A stretch of DNA of 64,000 bases from Chrysaora quinquecirrha (GCA_014526335.1 JACTAT010000155.1:248001-312000), one strand, 5' to 3'. Shown: positions 53,041 to 63,987, counted from the first letter of the stretch. Program-made: numbers and translations. Notes: generated by a model from the sequence alone, not told the origin.

Positions 53041-53140
53041 ATATTAGTCTGCGGTGCGACCTCTACGGAGGAGGAAAGGAAAATAGTTTCGATATTTTCC
53101 TTTCCTTTCCTCCTCCTTAGAGGCCGCACCGCAGACTAGC
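53041..53140. repeat. Compact hairpin element, about 40-bp arms
   Basis: AGTCTGCGGTGCGACCTCTA and the following GGAGGAGGAAAGGAAAATA are mirrored by TATTTTCC, GGAGG-complement and TAGAGGCCGCACCGCAGACT. TAATATTA words flank both sides. It is either a tiny MITE or a structured RNA. The near-perfect arms favour a recent foldback. Confidence 0.75.
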
Positions 53141-54050
53141 CTAATATTAAATGTCTTTCGCTTCTGGGGGTAAACGAAGAAACGCAGATCAGCAGATTGT
53201 ACACATGCAGACAACTAGAGCGCTAAGAACCCAGTGGAAAGCAGGAAAATGAGTGAAAAGGAGATAAATCAAGCGAGGCTCGGAGGGCGAGTGAAAGAAA
53301 AATTGTTTGACTTGCACTTTGAAAAGTTCCCTGTTCATTCTTCATGTTCAGTACGAATGACAAAAAAAACAGAACGCGTGGCGAAAATCTAAAATCACCC
53401 CCAAATTTAAACGCACGAGCTAATCTGCTTCATCACAGCAACACTGCTGTAAAAGGAATTACTGAAATAGCTTCAACCAATCACGAGACACCATCCCAAA
53501 CGGGTCTCCAACTTAGGCCCTACAGTACTGCTTTATTACAATCACTCTGTAGGCATAGAGAAAACTTACCCCAACGCTAACAATAATACCATGGGTCTGA
53601 GGTCAGGGCAAAAAATTATTTCGTTTGTTGGAAAGTATTTTTTATCTTTACACAAAAGTTGCCGATGGCAGTGACGGATTTATGTTTTGCGAAGCGATGT
53701 TGAGAATTTATCATTCTCACTACTCTTGAGAGCAAAAAGAAAGCGACGAAGGAGAAGCAAAACATTCGGCGAACTTTAGAGAGTGAAACGATTCGCGCAT
53801 GCCTAAAGGAAGCTCCGACGGATAAACACTTAGGTCAAACCATAGTTAATTACGCCGGCCAAATCAGAATATAAGCAAAAAGAAACAATAGATCTGTTGT
53901 TCTATTTTTAAAATAATAATCTAGGCTTTTGTTTTTCTGACAGATCAACGCAGGGGCGCCAATAAAGCTTCATTTGGGCTCCACGCTGGAGATCTCCCGC
54001 GTAGCATAGGTGGAATGGACACTGCGGAATTGACGCATGTGATTACTTTG
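53141..54050. other. Intergenic, no gene recognised
   Basis: No supported feature. A 78-codon plus frame at 53344-53580 starts with ATG but shows no family. Confidence 0.4.
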
Positions 54051-54059
54051 CTAAAAAGA

Positions 54060-54190
54060 AAGTAGAATGCTGTTGATGGTGATGGTGATAAAGATGACGA
54101 TGATGCTACATATCATTATGATTCTAGCGGAGAGGAGATTTAAATGATTCCGATCACGGTGATGGTGATGGAGATTGTGATGGAGGTGGA
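54060..54190. repeat. GATGGTGATG microsatellite
   Basis: Imperfect trinucleotide repeats, interrupted, ending at the transposon boundary. Confidence 0.75.
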
Positions 54191-54192
54191 TA

Positions 54193-55015
54193 CAGTCGAA
54201 CCTCGCTATCTCGAACTCGGTTATCTCGAACAACCCGCCATCTCGAACAGATTCCCATTTCCCTTCGTTTTCCTTTAAGGCTTAGTATAGAGATAAAACC
54301 CGTTATTTCGAACTCGGTTATCTCGAACTATTCGCTATCTCGAACGAAATGTTTTTCCCGTGAAAGAAAAAACCCGGTTATCTCGAACAAAAAGTCACAA
54401 AACATTTTCAGTTGTCAATTATTATAACGATGATAATTCATTTTTTATAATTTAGCGAATCTATACGCACTGCTGTGTTCGATACGCACTATACTGTGGT
54501 GGTATATTTTACGTACCGTGGTGGTGTTTTTTCCGTACTGTGGTGGATAAGCACTACTGTGGTGGGTTATTATGCTTGATGTGGTGGGGTTTTTTGCGTA
54601 CTGTGGTGGATAAGCACTACTGTGGTGGGTTATTATGCTTGATGTGGTGGGGTTTTTTGCGTACTGTGGTCGATAAGCACTACTGTGGTGGGTTATTATG
54701 ATTGTTGTGGTGGGGTTTTTTGCGTACTGTGGTGGATAAGCACTACTGTGGTGGGTTATTATCGGATTGGTGCTATCGTCGACTCATAGACGATATAGCA
54801 CTTCAAAATATGAAGCAAGCTTCAATAATGGACTGTTTCAGTTAAATTTGATGCTTTTGAGACAAATGAGCTCTTTTCCTTAGTTTATATTCTACTTTTA
54901 CACACAGATGACCGCTTTTTGATCGAAAAAATTCAGAGTCCAGATATCTCGAAGTCCCGCTATGTCAAACAAATTTTCATTTCCCGTGCGAGTTCGAGAT
55001 AGCGGGACTCGACTT
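54193..55015. mobile_element. Pogo/Tigger-like non-autonomous element
   Basis: TA at 54191 precedes CAGTCGAACCTCGCTATC, and the right end is GATAGCGGGACTCGACTT followed by TA at 55016. ATCTCGAAC words recur seven or more times in the left 200 bp. No transposase. The middle is occupied by a 63-bp minisatellite. Confidence 0.8.
54480..54765 (+). repeat. 63-bp minisatellite inside the pogo-like element
   Basis: GCGTACTGTGGTGGATAAGC recurs at 54596, 54659 and 54722, with a partial copy before. Sub-words CTGTGGTGG repeat within each unit. Confidence 0.9.
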
Positions 55016-55477
55016 TATATCAAATCGAAACAAAAATCGCAACAAATTATGTTGCAACAAAATCCAGCATTGCAACAAAATAAATAAATTATTGCAATTG
55101 CAACAAAATAAATTATTAAAAATCTGCTGACATCAATGCAATGCACTTGCTGAAAACTATTTTAAACCCTTAATGCGAGATAATTGGTATCAATAAAGAT
55201 TTAAAATAATGTATTTCATATTATAATCATTTAATTAATTGCAGCGCACGACTTCAGGCAGTGATTGGCTGCTGAAATCCGATGGTAGGAATCATGAGAA
55301 TTACGTAAAAAGCTCACAGAGAAACGGCATATGATATAATTAACGAATGAAATAGTACTTTAGAAATATGAAGCTAAATAATGAATAAAAAATTTATAAG
55401 GAAATTTCGTTGACAGATTTTCGTCGATTTGCGGTTAATCTATTTGCATGGAGATTTACAGCAGAGCATTAAAAAGT
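55016..55477. other. Intergenic, no gene recognised
   Basis: GCAACAAAAT words repeat at 55040-55110. Nothing else is supported. Confidence 0.4.
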
Positions 55478-57745
55478 GGCATACCGGAATTTGATGACCC
55501 GGGACGCAGGTGGGACCCGGGACGTGGGACTCAAGTGGGACGCGGGACCCGGGACGGAAGTGGGACGCGGGACTCAAAACGGAAGTGGGACGTGGGACTC
55601 AGGTGGGACCCGGGACGCGGGACTCAGGTGGGACCCGGGACGCGGGACTCAGGTGGGACCTGGGACTCAGGTGGGACCCGGGACCCGGGACTCAGGTGGG
55701 ACCTGGGACTCAGGTGGGACCTGGGACTCAGATGGGACCCGGGACTCAGATGGGACCCGGGACCCGGGACTCAGGTGGGACCTGGGACGTGGGACTCAGG
55801 TGGGACCCGGGACGTGGGACGCAGGACTCGGGTGGGACCCGGGACACGGGACTCAGGTGGGACTAGGGAAGCGGGACTCAGGTGGGACCTTGGACCTAGT
55901 AACGGAATGGGACCTGAGACCTGGGAAGCAAGTTGGTCCTGGGACCTAGGACGCAGTTGAGAACTTGGAACTGGGACGTATATTGGACCAGAAACCTGGG
56001 GCCAAGGACTCAGTTGGGACCTTAAACTCTGCGCAAGGATGGGGCCTGGGACAAGGTTTTGACCTGGAAAGTGGTTGCTTGCTGGACCATTAGTAGGACG
56101 TTTGACTAGAGAAATTTGATCACTTGATAGAAAAACTGAATCAACATAATTAAATATCTATGAAAATGCTTTTCACAAAAATGTTTAAAAAGTTACAAAA
56201 TGAAACCAAAGTTCATAACCGTTCATTGATTTTTAGAGTTAAATTCTACTCATAATGCCAACGAACTAAGTGTAACAGAAAACGAGAATAAAACTCATGA
56301 TTTTAGTAAACAAAAATGCGTTAAGTAACCATTATTGCTCAATTTTCCCCCTATTGTACAAATTTGGAGTCTGGAGATTTGAAACTACTAAGTTAGTCGC
56401 TGCGATGATTTGAATTCCAAACCGAAAAAAATGATTATTGAAGTTGAAGAATGAAACCTTTTTCGTTGAAATTAGACATGCTTCATCAACATTCCTTGAA
56501 TAGCGGCTCCTAGAGAAAGGCAGTGCATACTTTATAGGGCATAAATCCTTACAGGGTGGGAATTTTCCTTTTTAACGATGTTCTAGTTGAGATAATAAAA
56601 CAACAGAAGAAGCAAACATGCGTAACGTTATAAAAATAAGAGACACATTAATATATACTTCGAAATTCAAACGGTGTAGTCAAGATCTTCAATTCAAAAA
56701 TTAAAATTCCTATGCCACAATTTCGCAAAATCTGTTTGTGCTCAGGAAGCAAGAAAGGCTTCAGTTGCGGAGGAACTACAATCATTTGCGGAGAAAACAT
56801 TTGATTGTTGTGCGCTATGCAAGCGCGATTAAAGTGATAATAAACTTTAGCAATTCTGCAGATATCCTCCACTCACGTGCTTTTTGATCAAAATATGATC
56901 TTTGTGTTTTTGAAACAACGACCATATCATTGGGTGGGCTAGGGTACCCATTTTGATAGAACCTGCAAACAGCAACATTCTTATGGCAAAATCGTAGAAG
57001 TGCAAATACGTATCCATTTGCTGGTGGATCTGGTTGAGGCGGTGGATTTAAGGCTGAATCCGCTTGCATGCCAGAGACGAGTGGTTGATGCAGCTGATTA
57101 GGAACATCTACTACTCTCATTTGAACATCAGAAGAATGAGCTGATGGTGCTGTCACATTTGGAGTAGCATCCGCTGGTGTTATGTATCTTTGGACCTTGG
57201 GTTTCACCACATTCGGTGGCCCCTTTCTCTTTTGGGTTGATTTTGTTTTTTTAACACCAGCTTTTGCTTCTTTCCCTGCATCAGCGAGTTTCTTTACTGA
57301 GGTGCGACCTTTGCTTTGTCCCATCAGAGTCCCAGGTCCCACCTGAGTCCCACGTCCCGGGTCCCACCTGAGTCCCAGGTCCCACCTGAGTCCCGGGTCC
57401 CGGGTCCCATCTGAGTCCCGGGTCCCACCTGAGTCCCGCTTCCCGGGTCCTACCTGAGTCCCAGGTCCCAGGTCCCACCTGAGTCCCAGGTCCCACCTGA
57501 GTCCCGCGTCCCGGGTCCCACCTGATTCCCGCGTCCCGGGTCCCACCTGAGTCCCGCGTCCCACTTCCGTCCCGGGTCCCGGGTCCCACCTGAGTCCCGC
57601 GTCCCGGGTCCCACCTGAGTCCCACGTCCCACTTCCGTTTTGAGTCCCGCGTCCCACTTCCGTCCCGGGTCCCGCGTCCCACTTGAGTCCCACGTCCCGG
57701 GTCCCACCTGCGTCCCGGGTCATCAAATTCCGGTATGCCTTAAAA
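55478..57745. mobile_element. Inverted-repeat element with minisatellite arms and an internal ORF
   Basis: GCATACCGGAATTTGATGAC followed by CCGGGACGCAGGTGGGACCC at 55480 is matched exactly in reverse complement at 57745-57700. Identity continues for about 160 bp, then the arms differ only in repeat number and order. The arms (about 55498-55960 and 57315-57720) are built from 6-bp modules GGGACC, CGGGAC and TCAGGT. Between them lies a minus-strand frame of mobile-element type. Confidence 0.72.
56690..57318 (-). pseudogene. Uncharacterised element-borne ORF, frameshifted
   Basis: The minus frame begins after the right minisatellite with MGQSKGRTSVKKLADAGKE, then a Lys/Pro-rich linker (KKTKSTQKRKGPPNVVKPK) and a conserved part, ALLRFCHKNVAV, YPSPPNDMVVVSKTQRSYF. 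Near 56875 the frame shifts to VYYHFNRACIAHNNQMFSP and IVVPPQLKPFLLPEHKQIL. The set FCxxNxxVC, PPND-x-V-V-V, YYHxNRxCI and LPEHxxxL recurs in proteins that are repeated in invertebrate genomes, probably transposon-encoded. That is family memory and not a search. The frameshift makes this copy inactive. Confidence 0.55.
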
Positions 57746-57853
57746 AGTGTATGAAAGAGCCGACGTAACATCGCAGTTGCTGTGGAGTTGACTGATGAAA
57801 TAATAGTATACACATTTATAGCGTTTATGTCAAATGGTTTGTGTATTTGCAGA

Positions 57854-59020
57854 CGAAGGAAAAAGCGAAAGGGTTTCTCTGAAATGTTTCCAAACACACA
57901 GGAAAGGAAAGCCAGAGTAAGGCATATCTCGCTTCCTACATTATTTGAAAGTGGCGGTAGTCGTGATACGGAGGCCGCTGATTATGAATGGCACACAGAG
58001 AAGAATTTGTGGACTAAATTACCTAATTTTAAAACTGATCGAAGCAATGGCCGACTGCCTGATATTACAAATCAAACTTTACAGAAGCATACAAGAAACG
58101 ATGAAAAACGATGTGGTGCTTCAAGGCCTAAAAATGGTTTGAATAAAAAACTGGAGAACAATTTCGGGGAGTTGATTTGCTCTCAGCAAACAACAAATAA
58201 AGTTCTTGACAGCAATAATAATGATGTTTCAAGTTTAAGAGGGCTTACAAACGAAAACGAACTGTTTGAAGTAAATAACATGAAAGAAATAAATGGCGAA
58301 ATGGTACAAAAATCTCAAGATCCTTTGTTGACAAGAAGAAAAGTTGGCAAAATGCATGACGTGAAAGATTGGGTTAACGAACAAGCAGTCTTCAAACACG
58401 ACGCACTGAATTTCAATGGTTGTCAGAATCTACCAGAAGTAACTCAAAATTCAGTAGGAACATGTTTCAGGAGCAAACAGGATAGTGCGAAAAACTCTTT
58501 CAAAGAAGAAACTTTTGCTACACGAAATTTGGAGGAAGTAGGAAGTCCTGCACGATGTGGTTTTGGGGGATTGTCAGAAATCCACGAAAAATACAAAAGT
58601 TTCGATGGGGAAGATTTAAAGCGTGAAAATTCATATCATTGGTTGACTGAAGAGTTTAAAGATAGGAAATTGTTAGCTGAGAATGATTTTAAACCACCTG
58701 TTGCATTCGAAAAAACCAAACAATCTCTGAGAAATTCAAACAACTCAATTTTGAAAACAAGACGACACTCGATGCAAAGTACTCGATTTGACAGCCCATT
58801 TCCAATTCAAAGAGAAATGACACATGATATGAGTTCAACTTCGAGAAAGATAAGTTTACAAGGTCCTAAGACCACCTTTCGTGGTTCAAGTGCTTTTTCT
58901 TGGCCTGGTTCAAGCATCAAAATGATTGAAAACGCAAATGGCATGGCTGAAAACTGCAAGAAAGGTTCGGCTAATGGATCACATAAAACCATCGTAAGGT
59001 CAAAATCAAATAATTTGTAA
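57854..59020 (+). CDS. Unknown protein, probable 3' coding exon (about 388 codons)
   Basis: The long plus-strand frame ends at TAA 59018-59020. No ATG opens it. The nearest in-frame ATG (57826) lies in a stretch that reads as TTTGTGTATTTGCAG, a strong splice acceptor, so I start the exon at 57854 in phase 2. The first residues are RRKKRKGF, a basic patch typical just after a membrane segment, then ARVRHISLPTLFESGG. The rest is polar, Asn/Ser/Lys-rich and low in hydrophobics, with RRHSMQS and RKISLQG, both possible basophilic kinase sites. This fits a long cytoplasmic tail of a membrane protein whose earlier exons are not visible upstream. The function is unknown. The codons look used, with no internal stop over 1.1 kb in AT-rich DNA. 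Confidence 0.6.
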   Translation, partial: RRKKRKGFSEMFPNTQERKARVRHISLPTLFESGGSRDTEAADYEWHTEKNLWTKLPNFKTDRSNGRLPDITNQTLQKHTRNDEKRCGASRPKNGLNKKLENNFGELICSQQTTNKVLDSNNNDVSSLRGLTNENELFEVNNMKEINGEMVQKSQDPLLTRRKVGKMHDVKDWVNEQAVFKHDALNFNGCQNLPEVTQNSVGTCFRSKQDSAKNSFKEETFATRNLEEVGSPARCGFGGLSEIHEKYKSFDGEDLKRENSYHWLTEEFKDRKLLAENDFKPPVAFEKTKQSLRNSNNSILKTRRHSMQSTRFDSPFPIQREMTHDMSSTSRKISLQGPKTTFRGSSAFSWPGSSIKMIENANGMAENCKKGSANGSHKTIVRSKSNNL

Positions 59021-59039
59021 ATCATTGCTTATACACTTA

Positions 59040-59660
59040 GCTACGTTCGAAAAGTATCGCACCACCTTTCTCAAAAAGGCGGGTAGCTGTGGCCCGCGGC
59101 CTTAAGCAAGCTATTTTCATAAAGAAGACAACAGGGCTCTGGAGCCTCATGACTAACGATTTTTGGCGGGAAAATATACGCCATTTTACTGGCTTTCCGT
59201 GAGAATTAAAAGTAACGAACAGTTAAAATGTTTTGACAGAGAAATTCATTAAGAAGTTTGGAGCAGTGTCTTTAAAAGATTTAGGAAAAATCTCTTTCAA
59301 CTGGTGCTAGATAGGAACAAGATTCTTCGTCGGATAGGAACAAGATTTAGCCGATTTCTGCAAGTTAACCCATCAATTTATCTTTGAATTTGACACCAGT
59401 TAAAAGAGATTTTTCCTAAATCTTTCAAAGACACTGCTCCAACTTCTGAATGAATTTCTTTGTCAAAACATTTTAACTGTTCGTTACTTTTAATTCTCAC
59501 GGAAAGCCAGTAAAGTTGTGAATATTTTCCCGCCAAAATCGTTAGTCATGGGTCTCCTGAGCCCCTTTGTCTTTGTTACGAAAATAGCTTGCTTTAGGCC
59601 GAGAGCCACAGCTAGCCGCCATTTTGAGAAAGGTGGTGCGATACTTTTTCGAACGTAAGT
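59040..59660. mobile_element. Foldback MITE, about 270-bp arms
   Basis: TACGTTCGAAAAGTATCGCA at 59041 is mirrored by TGCGATACTTTTTCGAACGTA at 59637. Matching continues inward (AAAATCTCTTTCAACTGGTG versus CACCAGTTAAAAGAGATTTT), leaving a loop of about 80 bp. It begins 20 bp after the preceding stop codon, so it may supply the 3' UTR of that gene. Confidence 0.9.
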
Positions 59661-60094
59661 GTTTATAATTTTTGTTCCAAATTCGACTTGAGAAAACTCT
59701 TTCCAAACCATAACACTGTACTTGACAGCTGTAGTAAAGCAGTTTTACTTGAAGAAGATAGAATAAAAGTGTAGAACTAGATTCCAAGATTGAAGTGGTC
59801 CTTACAACCGAAACTAGTTCAGTCGTTTATTAAAAACATGTGTTTTTTATAAAAAAAACCTAGCTGGAAGCTGGAGACCTTTTGCTGAAAGCTCATTAAT
59901 TTTTCACTTGATTTCATTACAAAAAAGTTACTTAAAATTTTCGTTTGTATAAAATTGTCAAACTGTCACAATCTTCGAAAATAAGTTAGAAACTGGTTGT
60001 TTCGTCAATATTCTTCTACAGAAAAACATAGATTCCTGTTTTGATCATTAGATCTAGATCATTTGGAGCTCCATTTGATAAAATAATACTCTAG

Positions 60095-60471
60095 TACACT
60101 CTTTTTTTATAAGAAACTAAGATTTTGGTCAGTACTCAAAGTTTCTTAGTTTTGGGACAAATTTGGTACTGAAAGTTTCTTAGCAGTTTCTTAGAATCAA
60201 AATTTTAAGTGCCAAAACGGGCAATTGACACTTAAATTCTACAAATAGAAGAAGCAATACAATTCACGTTTACATCAGCTGTTTTTCTGTCAAAATAGAC
60301 ACTTATGGTGCAACAGAAGTTTGTTTTCTCGATGCTTTATTTCTAATTCTAAAGATTCTTGAGACCTGCGAGTTTCTTACCATTTTGGTCGAGTACTGAA
60401 AGTTTCTTAACCAATATTGATCTCAGTACTGAGTTTCTTATAAATGGGTTTCTTATAAAAAAATGAGTGTA
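60095..60471. mobile_element. Iteron MITE, GTTTCTTA family (A), intact copy
   Basis: TA-flanked. The left end TACACTCTTTTTTTATAAG then AAAC is mirrored on the right by GTTTCTTATAAAAAAATGAG then TGTA. GTTTCTTA occurs seven times in one orientation. This copy serves as the reference for the nested copies at 62646-63789. Confidence 0.92.
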
Positions 60472-60554
60472 TGCTTTAGAAATTTTATAACCTGAAAAAA
60501 GAGTTTGGAAAGAGCGTTAAAATAATCTGAAAAGATATCGAAAATCAATCGAAA

Positions 60555-60950
60555 TACACGCTTTTTTATAAGGAACCACATTGTAAGGAACCTACATGTA
60601 GAAGGCCCGAAAATTTAAAGAACTTATACTACTAAAGAGAAAATCGTTAAGGAACTTTTCAATGTTGAATGCTTTTATCACTGCAAATAATCAAGAATTA
60701 CAAAGCCGGTTCCATTCATTTGCAGTCGAAAGTCGCATAAATTGTACGTTAAGCATGTATCCAATGTTTCTTTGAGTTAGTCTCGAGCTTTGCTCACATG
60801 CATAACCTGCTATTTTATTATTGTTAAGGCCACTGTATGTGCAGTTAAAATCAAGGAACTTTTGGAACTACATTGCCTCAAAAGAGGCCCAAAAATAAGG
60901 AACTTTAAGAACTAGGCCTTGAGGTAGGTTCCTTATAAGAAAAGCGTGTA
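60555..60950. mobile_element. Iteron MITE, GTTCCTTA family (B), copy 2
   Basis: TA-flanked, with the same ends and order of blocks as 41701-42107 (TACATGTAGAAGGCCCGAAA, GTTCCATTCATTTGCAG, GCCTTGAGGTAGGTTCC). AAGGAAC words repeat inside. Confidence 0.92.
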
Positions 60951-62645
60951 GTACATGTACTGTATGTATGTAAAATATTGATTATCAGATTAGGATGAAA
61001 TTAGATTTAAAAATTTTTCAATAAAAAATCACAGTATTTTTTGCTTTTGTTCATAAATTTATTGACAATAAAAATACGGCGATTTTTGATTGCTAGAGTT
61101 AGAGTTTATTTTTAAGAAAAAGAATTTTTTCCAAAGATAGCAGGCTATTATTTTCAGAACCTTAAGATTACGAAAAACAGCGGAAACATAACATTGTTGA
61201 GCATATGTACTTAAAAGCTTCGTTTAGGGGTTTTAGATTATGATCTCCAAATGAAAACCAAAAAAGCTGGCTGTGTGTGTAGACAGAAAGTGTTCGTTTT
61301 CTCACTTTGTCTCTTCAATTAATTCTATTGGTAATTCAGCGTTTCCAGTTGGCTGATTGGTGTGCCAAAACACAATACAAATGCAGCTTCACTTCTCAGA
61401 CTGGTGCATTCCGAACTGCATCTGGGTATAAAATCCCGCCTGTCTCGACTATTTGTATTTTAGCACTGTTTGTTTACATACGAAGTTCGTGTTGTCTTAG
61501 CCCATTCTCTGAAAATTTGTAAAAGTGAATTTTATGCGAAATTTTTCAAAAAGTAAACAAAGTTGGACTTATTGTTGGGCGTATTGTATTTGCGAATATA
61601 AACGAGCTTTCAAAAATGTTTCGATCCTTTTCCCGGTAGCTACATTTACTCCAGAACACAATGCGAATATCGAGGAAACAGTAATTGCGGTCTCAACAAG
61701 TCGAAATTTTGATCCGCTAAAAGTATATTAAGTTTGACAGAAAACCATGAAAAGTGGAGAAAATTTTAGAAAAAATGACGAAAAAATGACGATGTTTTTT
61801 TTGCTTATTTTTTCAAGAGTTTAATGTCGAGGTATTTTAGCTACAAGCTCTACGAGCGAACAAAAGACCGAAACAATAGGCTTCCAGGACAGTGTTTATT
61901 CTGTTGACTATGGTTAAAACATATACGGCTTAAATTTCAATGGTGGAGAACCTATTGCTGAATCAAAGAAGAGAGAGGCTTCGAGAACGCTTACAGGCTG
62001 CATTCATATTTTCACGATATTATTTTGACCTGGGTGTGGAGTGGATTTTCAGATATGACACCAAGGATATGAACTTAAAACTTTAGTCCTTGTTTAACGC
62101 ACCTTGCAAGATTCTCAGAGCCCATGTAAACCACACAACCCGGATACAGGATAACCCCCTCCCCCTTCCCAGAAGAACGAGCAGTTTTCACTCAATATCT
62201 GCGACAATAAATGATCATTTTTATTAGAATATATTTAATTTCTTCTTTCGCTAATTAAAATCTAGATTACAAAACAAGTAGAAAAATCATACAAACTAAT
62301 CTAAAAAATACGTTTTACGTTTAGCTGGAAAATAGATTCACAAAATGCTTAATATGAAAGTTATTCAGTCATTGTGTTGTTTCTTGCTTGGAAATTAAAT
62401 ACTTCCATGAAGTAGGAAATGTTTTGTTGCACTTTTTTGTGGTCGTATCTCTTCATAAATATGGTACACTTGAGGAAAAATCATTATAAATCCTACAGAT
62501 CTTTTGAATTTTATAAATCTTATAAATCTCTTAAAAATCTCGTGTTATTACTACTGCACATGTCCACACGTTTCAACAAGTTTTAATTTTCCAACTACTG
62601 AAAGAAAGTTGTGAAAGACGTGATCTTGGAGATTTTAAGCAAGGC
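60951..62645. other. Intergenic, no gene recognised
   Basis: AT-rich. Two open stretches at 61307-61731 lack good starts and motifs. TATAAATCT repeats occur near 62510-62540. Confidence 0.4.
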
Positions 62646-62811
62646 TACACTCTTTTTTTTTATAAGAAACTAAGATTTTTTTCAGTACTCAAAGTTTCTT
62701 AGTTTTTGGACAATTTTAGTACTGAAAGTTTCTTAGCAGTTTCTTAGGGATAAATTTTTTTAGTGCCAAAACAGTTAATTGACACTTTAATTTGACAAAT
62801 AGAAGAAACAA

Positions 62812-63579
62812 TACACTCATTTTTTTATAAGAAACCCATTTATAAGAAACTTAGTACTGAGATCAATATTGGTTAAGAAACTTTCAGTACACGTTTTTTT
62901 TTATAAGAAACCGGTTTATAAGAAACCTAGAACTAAACACCCAAAAAGTTAAGAAACTCTTAGAACTAGGAGGAAGAAGTTAAGAAACTGTAGAAATTTT
63001 TGCGTCCGTTTTCCAACATACTGACTCACATTTGTGGAGGTAGTAATTAGTTTTCAAGCATTTCCGTGCGACTTCTCGCACCAGCGTGGCAAATTCTGTG
63101 CGATTTATCTGCAAGCAATATTGGTGTCCCTTTATCTCGCAGAAGGTTTTTTGTCGTTTTTACTGCAATTTATTTCAATTCATTAAGAAACTGTTAAGAA
63201 ACTTTTAGAACTAAAATTGCACCAAAAATTAAGAAACTTTTAGAACTTGGCCCCGAGCTAGGTTTCTTATAAAAAAAAAACGTGTACTCGACCGAAAATG
63301 GTAAGAAACTCGCAGGTCTCAAGAATCTTTAGAATTAGATATAAAGCATCGAAATATTGCACCATAAGTGTCTATTTTTACAGAAAAGACAAATGATGTA
63401 AACTTGAATTGTATTGCTTCTTCTACTTGTAGAATTTAAGTGTCAATTGCCCGTTTTGGCACTTAAAAATTTTGATTCTAAGAAACTGCTAAGAAACTTT
63501 CAGTACCAAATTTGTCCCAAAACTAAGAAACTTTGAGTACTGACCAAAAATCTTAGTTTCTTATAAAAAAAAGAGTGTA
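62812..63579. mobile_element. Family A MITE, middle copy in inverted orientation
   Basis: Inserted at the TA of the outer copy, with ends TACACTCATTTTTTTATAAG and TTATAAAAAAAAGAGTGTA. It is itself split after CTTTCAG at a TA. Confidence 0.9.
62888..63286. mobile_element. Iteron MITE, family E, innermost copy
   Basis: 399 bp including both TA. The left end TACACGTTTTTTTTTATAAG then AAACC is mirrored by GGTTTCTTATAAAAAAAAAA then CGTGTA. TTAAGAAAC occurs at least five times inside. The interior is unrelated to family A outside these words. Confidence 0.9.
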
Positions 63580-63987
63580 CAATTCACGTTTACACGAACT
63601 GTTCTTTTCCTAAAAATAGACAATTGTGGTGTAACAGAAGTTCGTTTTTTGATACTATATTCAACTCTAAAGACTATTGAAACCTGCGAGTTTCTTATCA
63701 TTTTGGGTCGAGTACTGAAAGTTTCTTAACCAATATTGATCTCAGTACTGAGTTTCTTATAGAAGGGTTTCTTATAAAAAAAGAGTGTAATGCCGACCAA
63801 TGATACCATCAACCAAACGCCGACTAGTTGTGACTGCTAACTTATGTCAAGCGTCAACACAACAACAAGTCAGAACTGATAGGAAAAAGTTGATTGCCAT
63901 CACGAGGGTACACAGGTTGCCCATTTACTGCGGCACGTGGATAGACCTGTCACATGATATACACGTGATCGCTCCCACACAAACAAA

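Larger units (their letters stand above)
62646..63789. mobile_element. Family A MITE, outer copy, split by a nested insertion
   Basis: The left part 62646-62811 and the right part 63580-63789 together match 60095-60471. The break falls at a TA within CAATACAATTCACG, and that TA is present on both sides of the inserted element. Confidence 0.9.

Noticed and set aside
55448..55960. Gly/Thr/Asp-rich frames (GTRDSGG and similar) in three frames at once
   Set aside because: They come from 6-bp minisatellite modules, which keep all frames open. They are not evidence of a protein.
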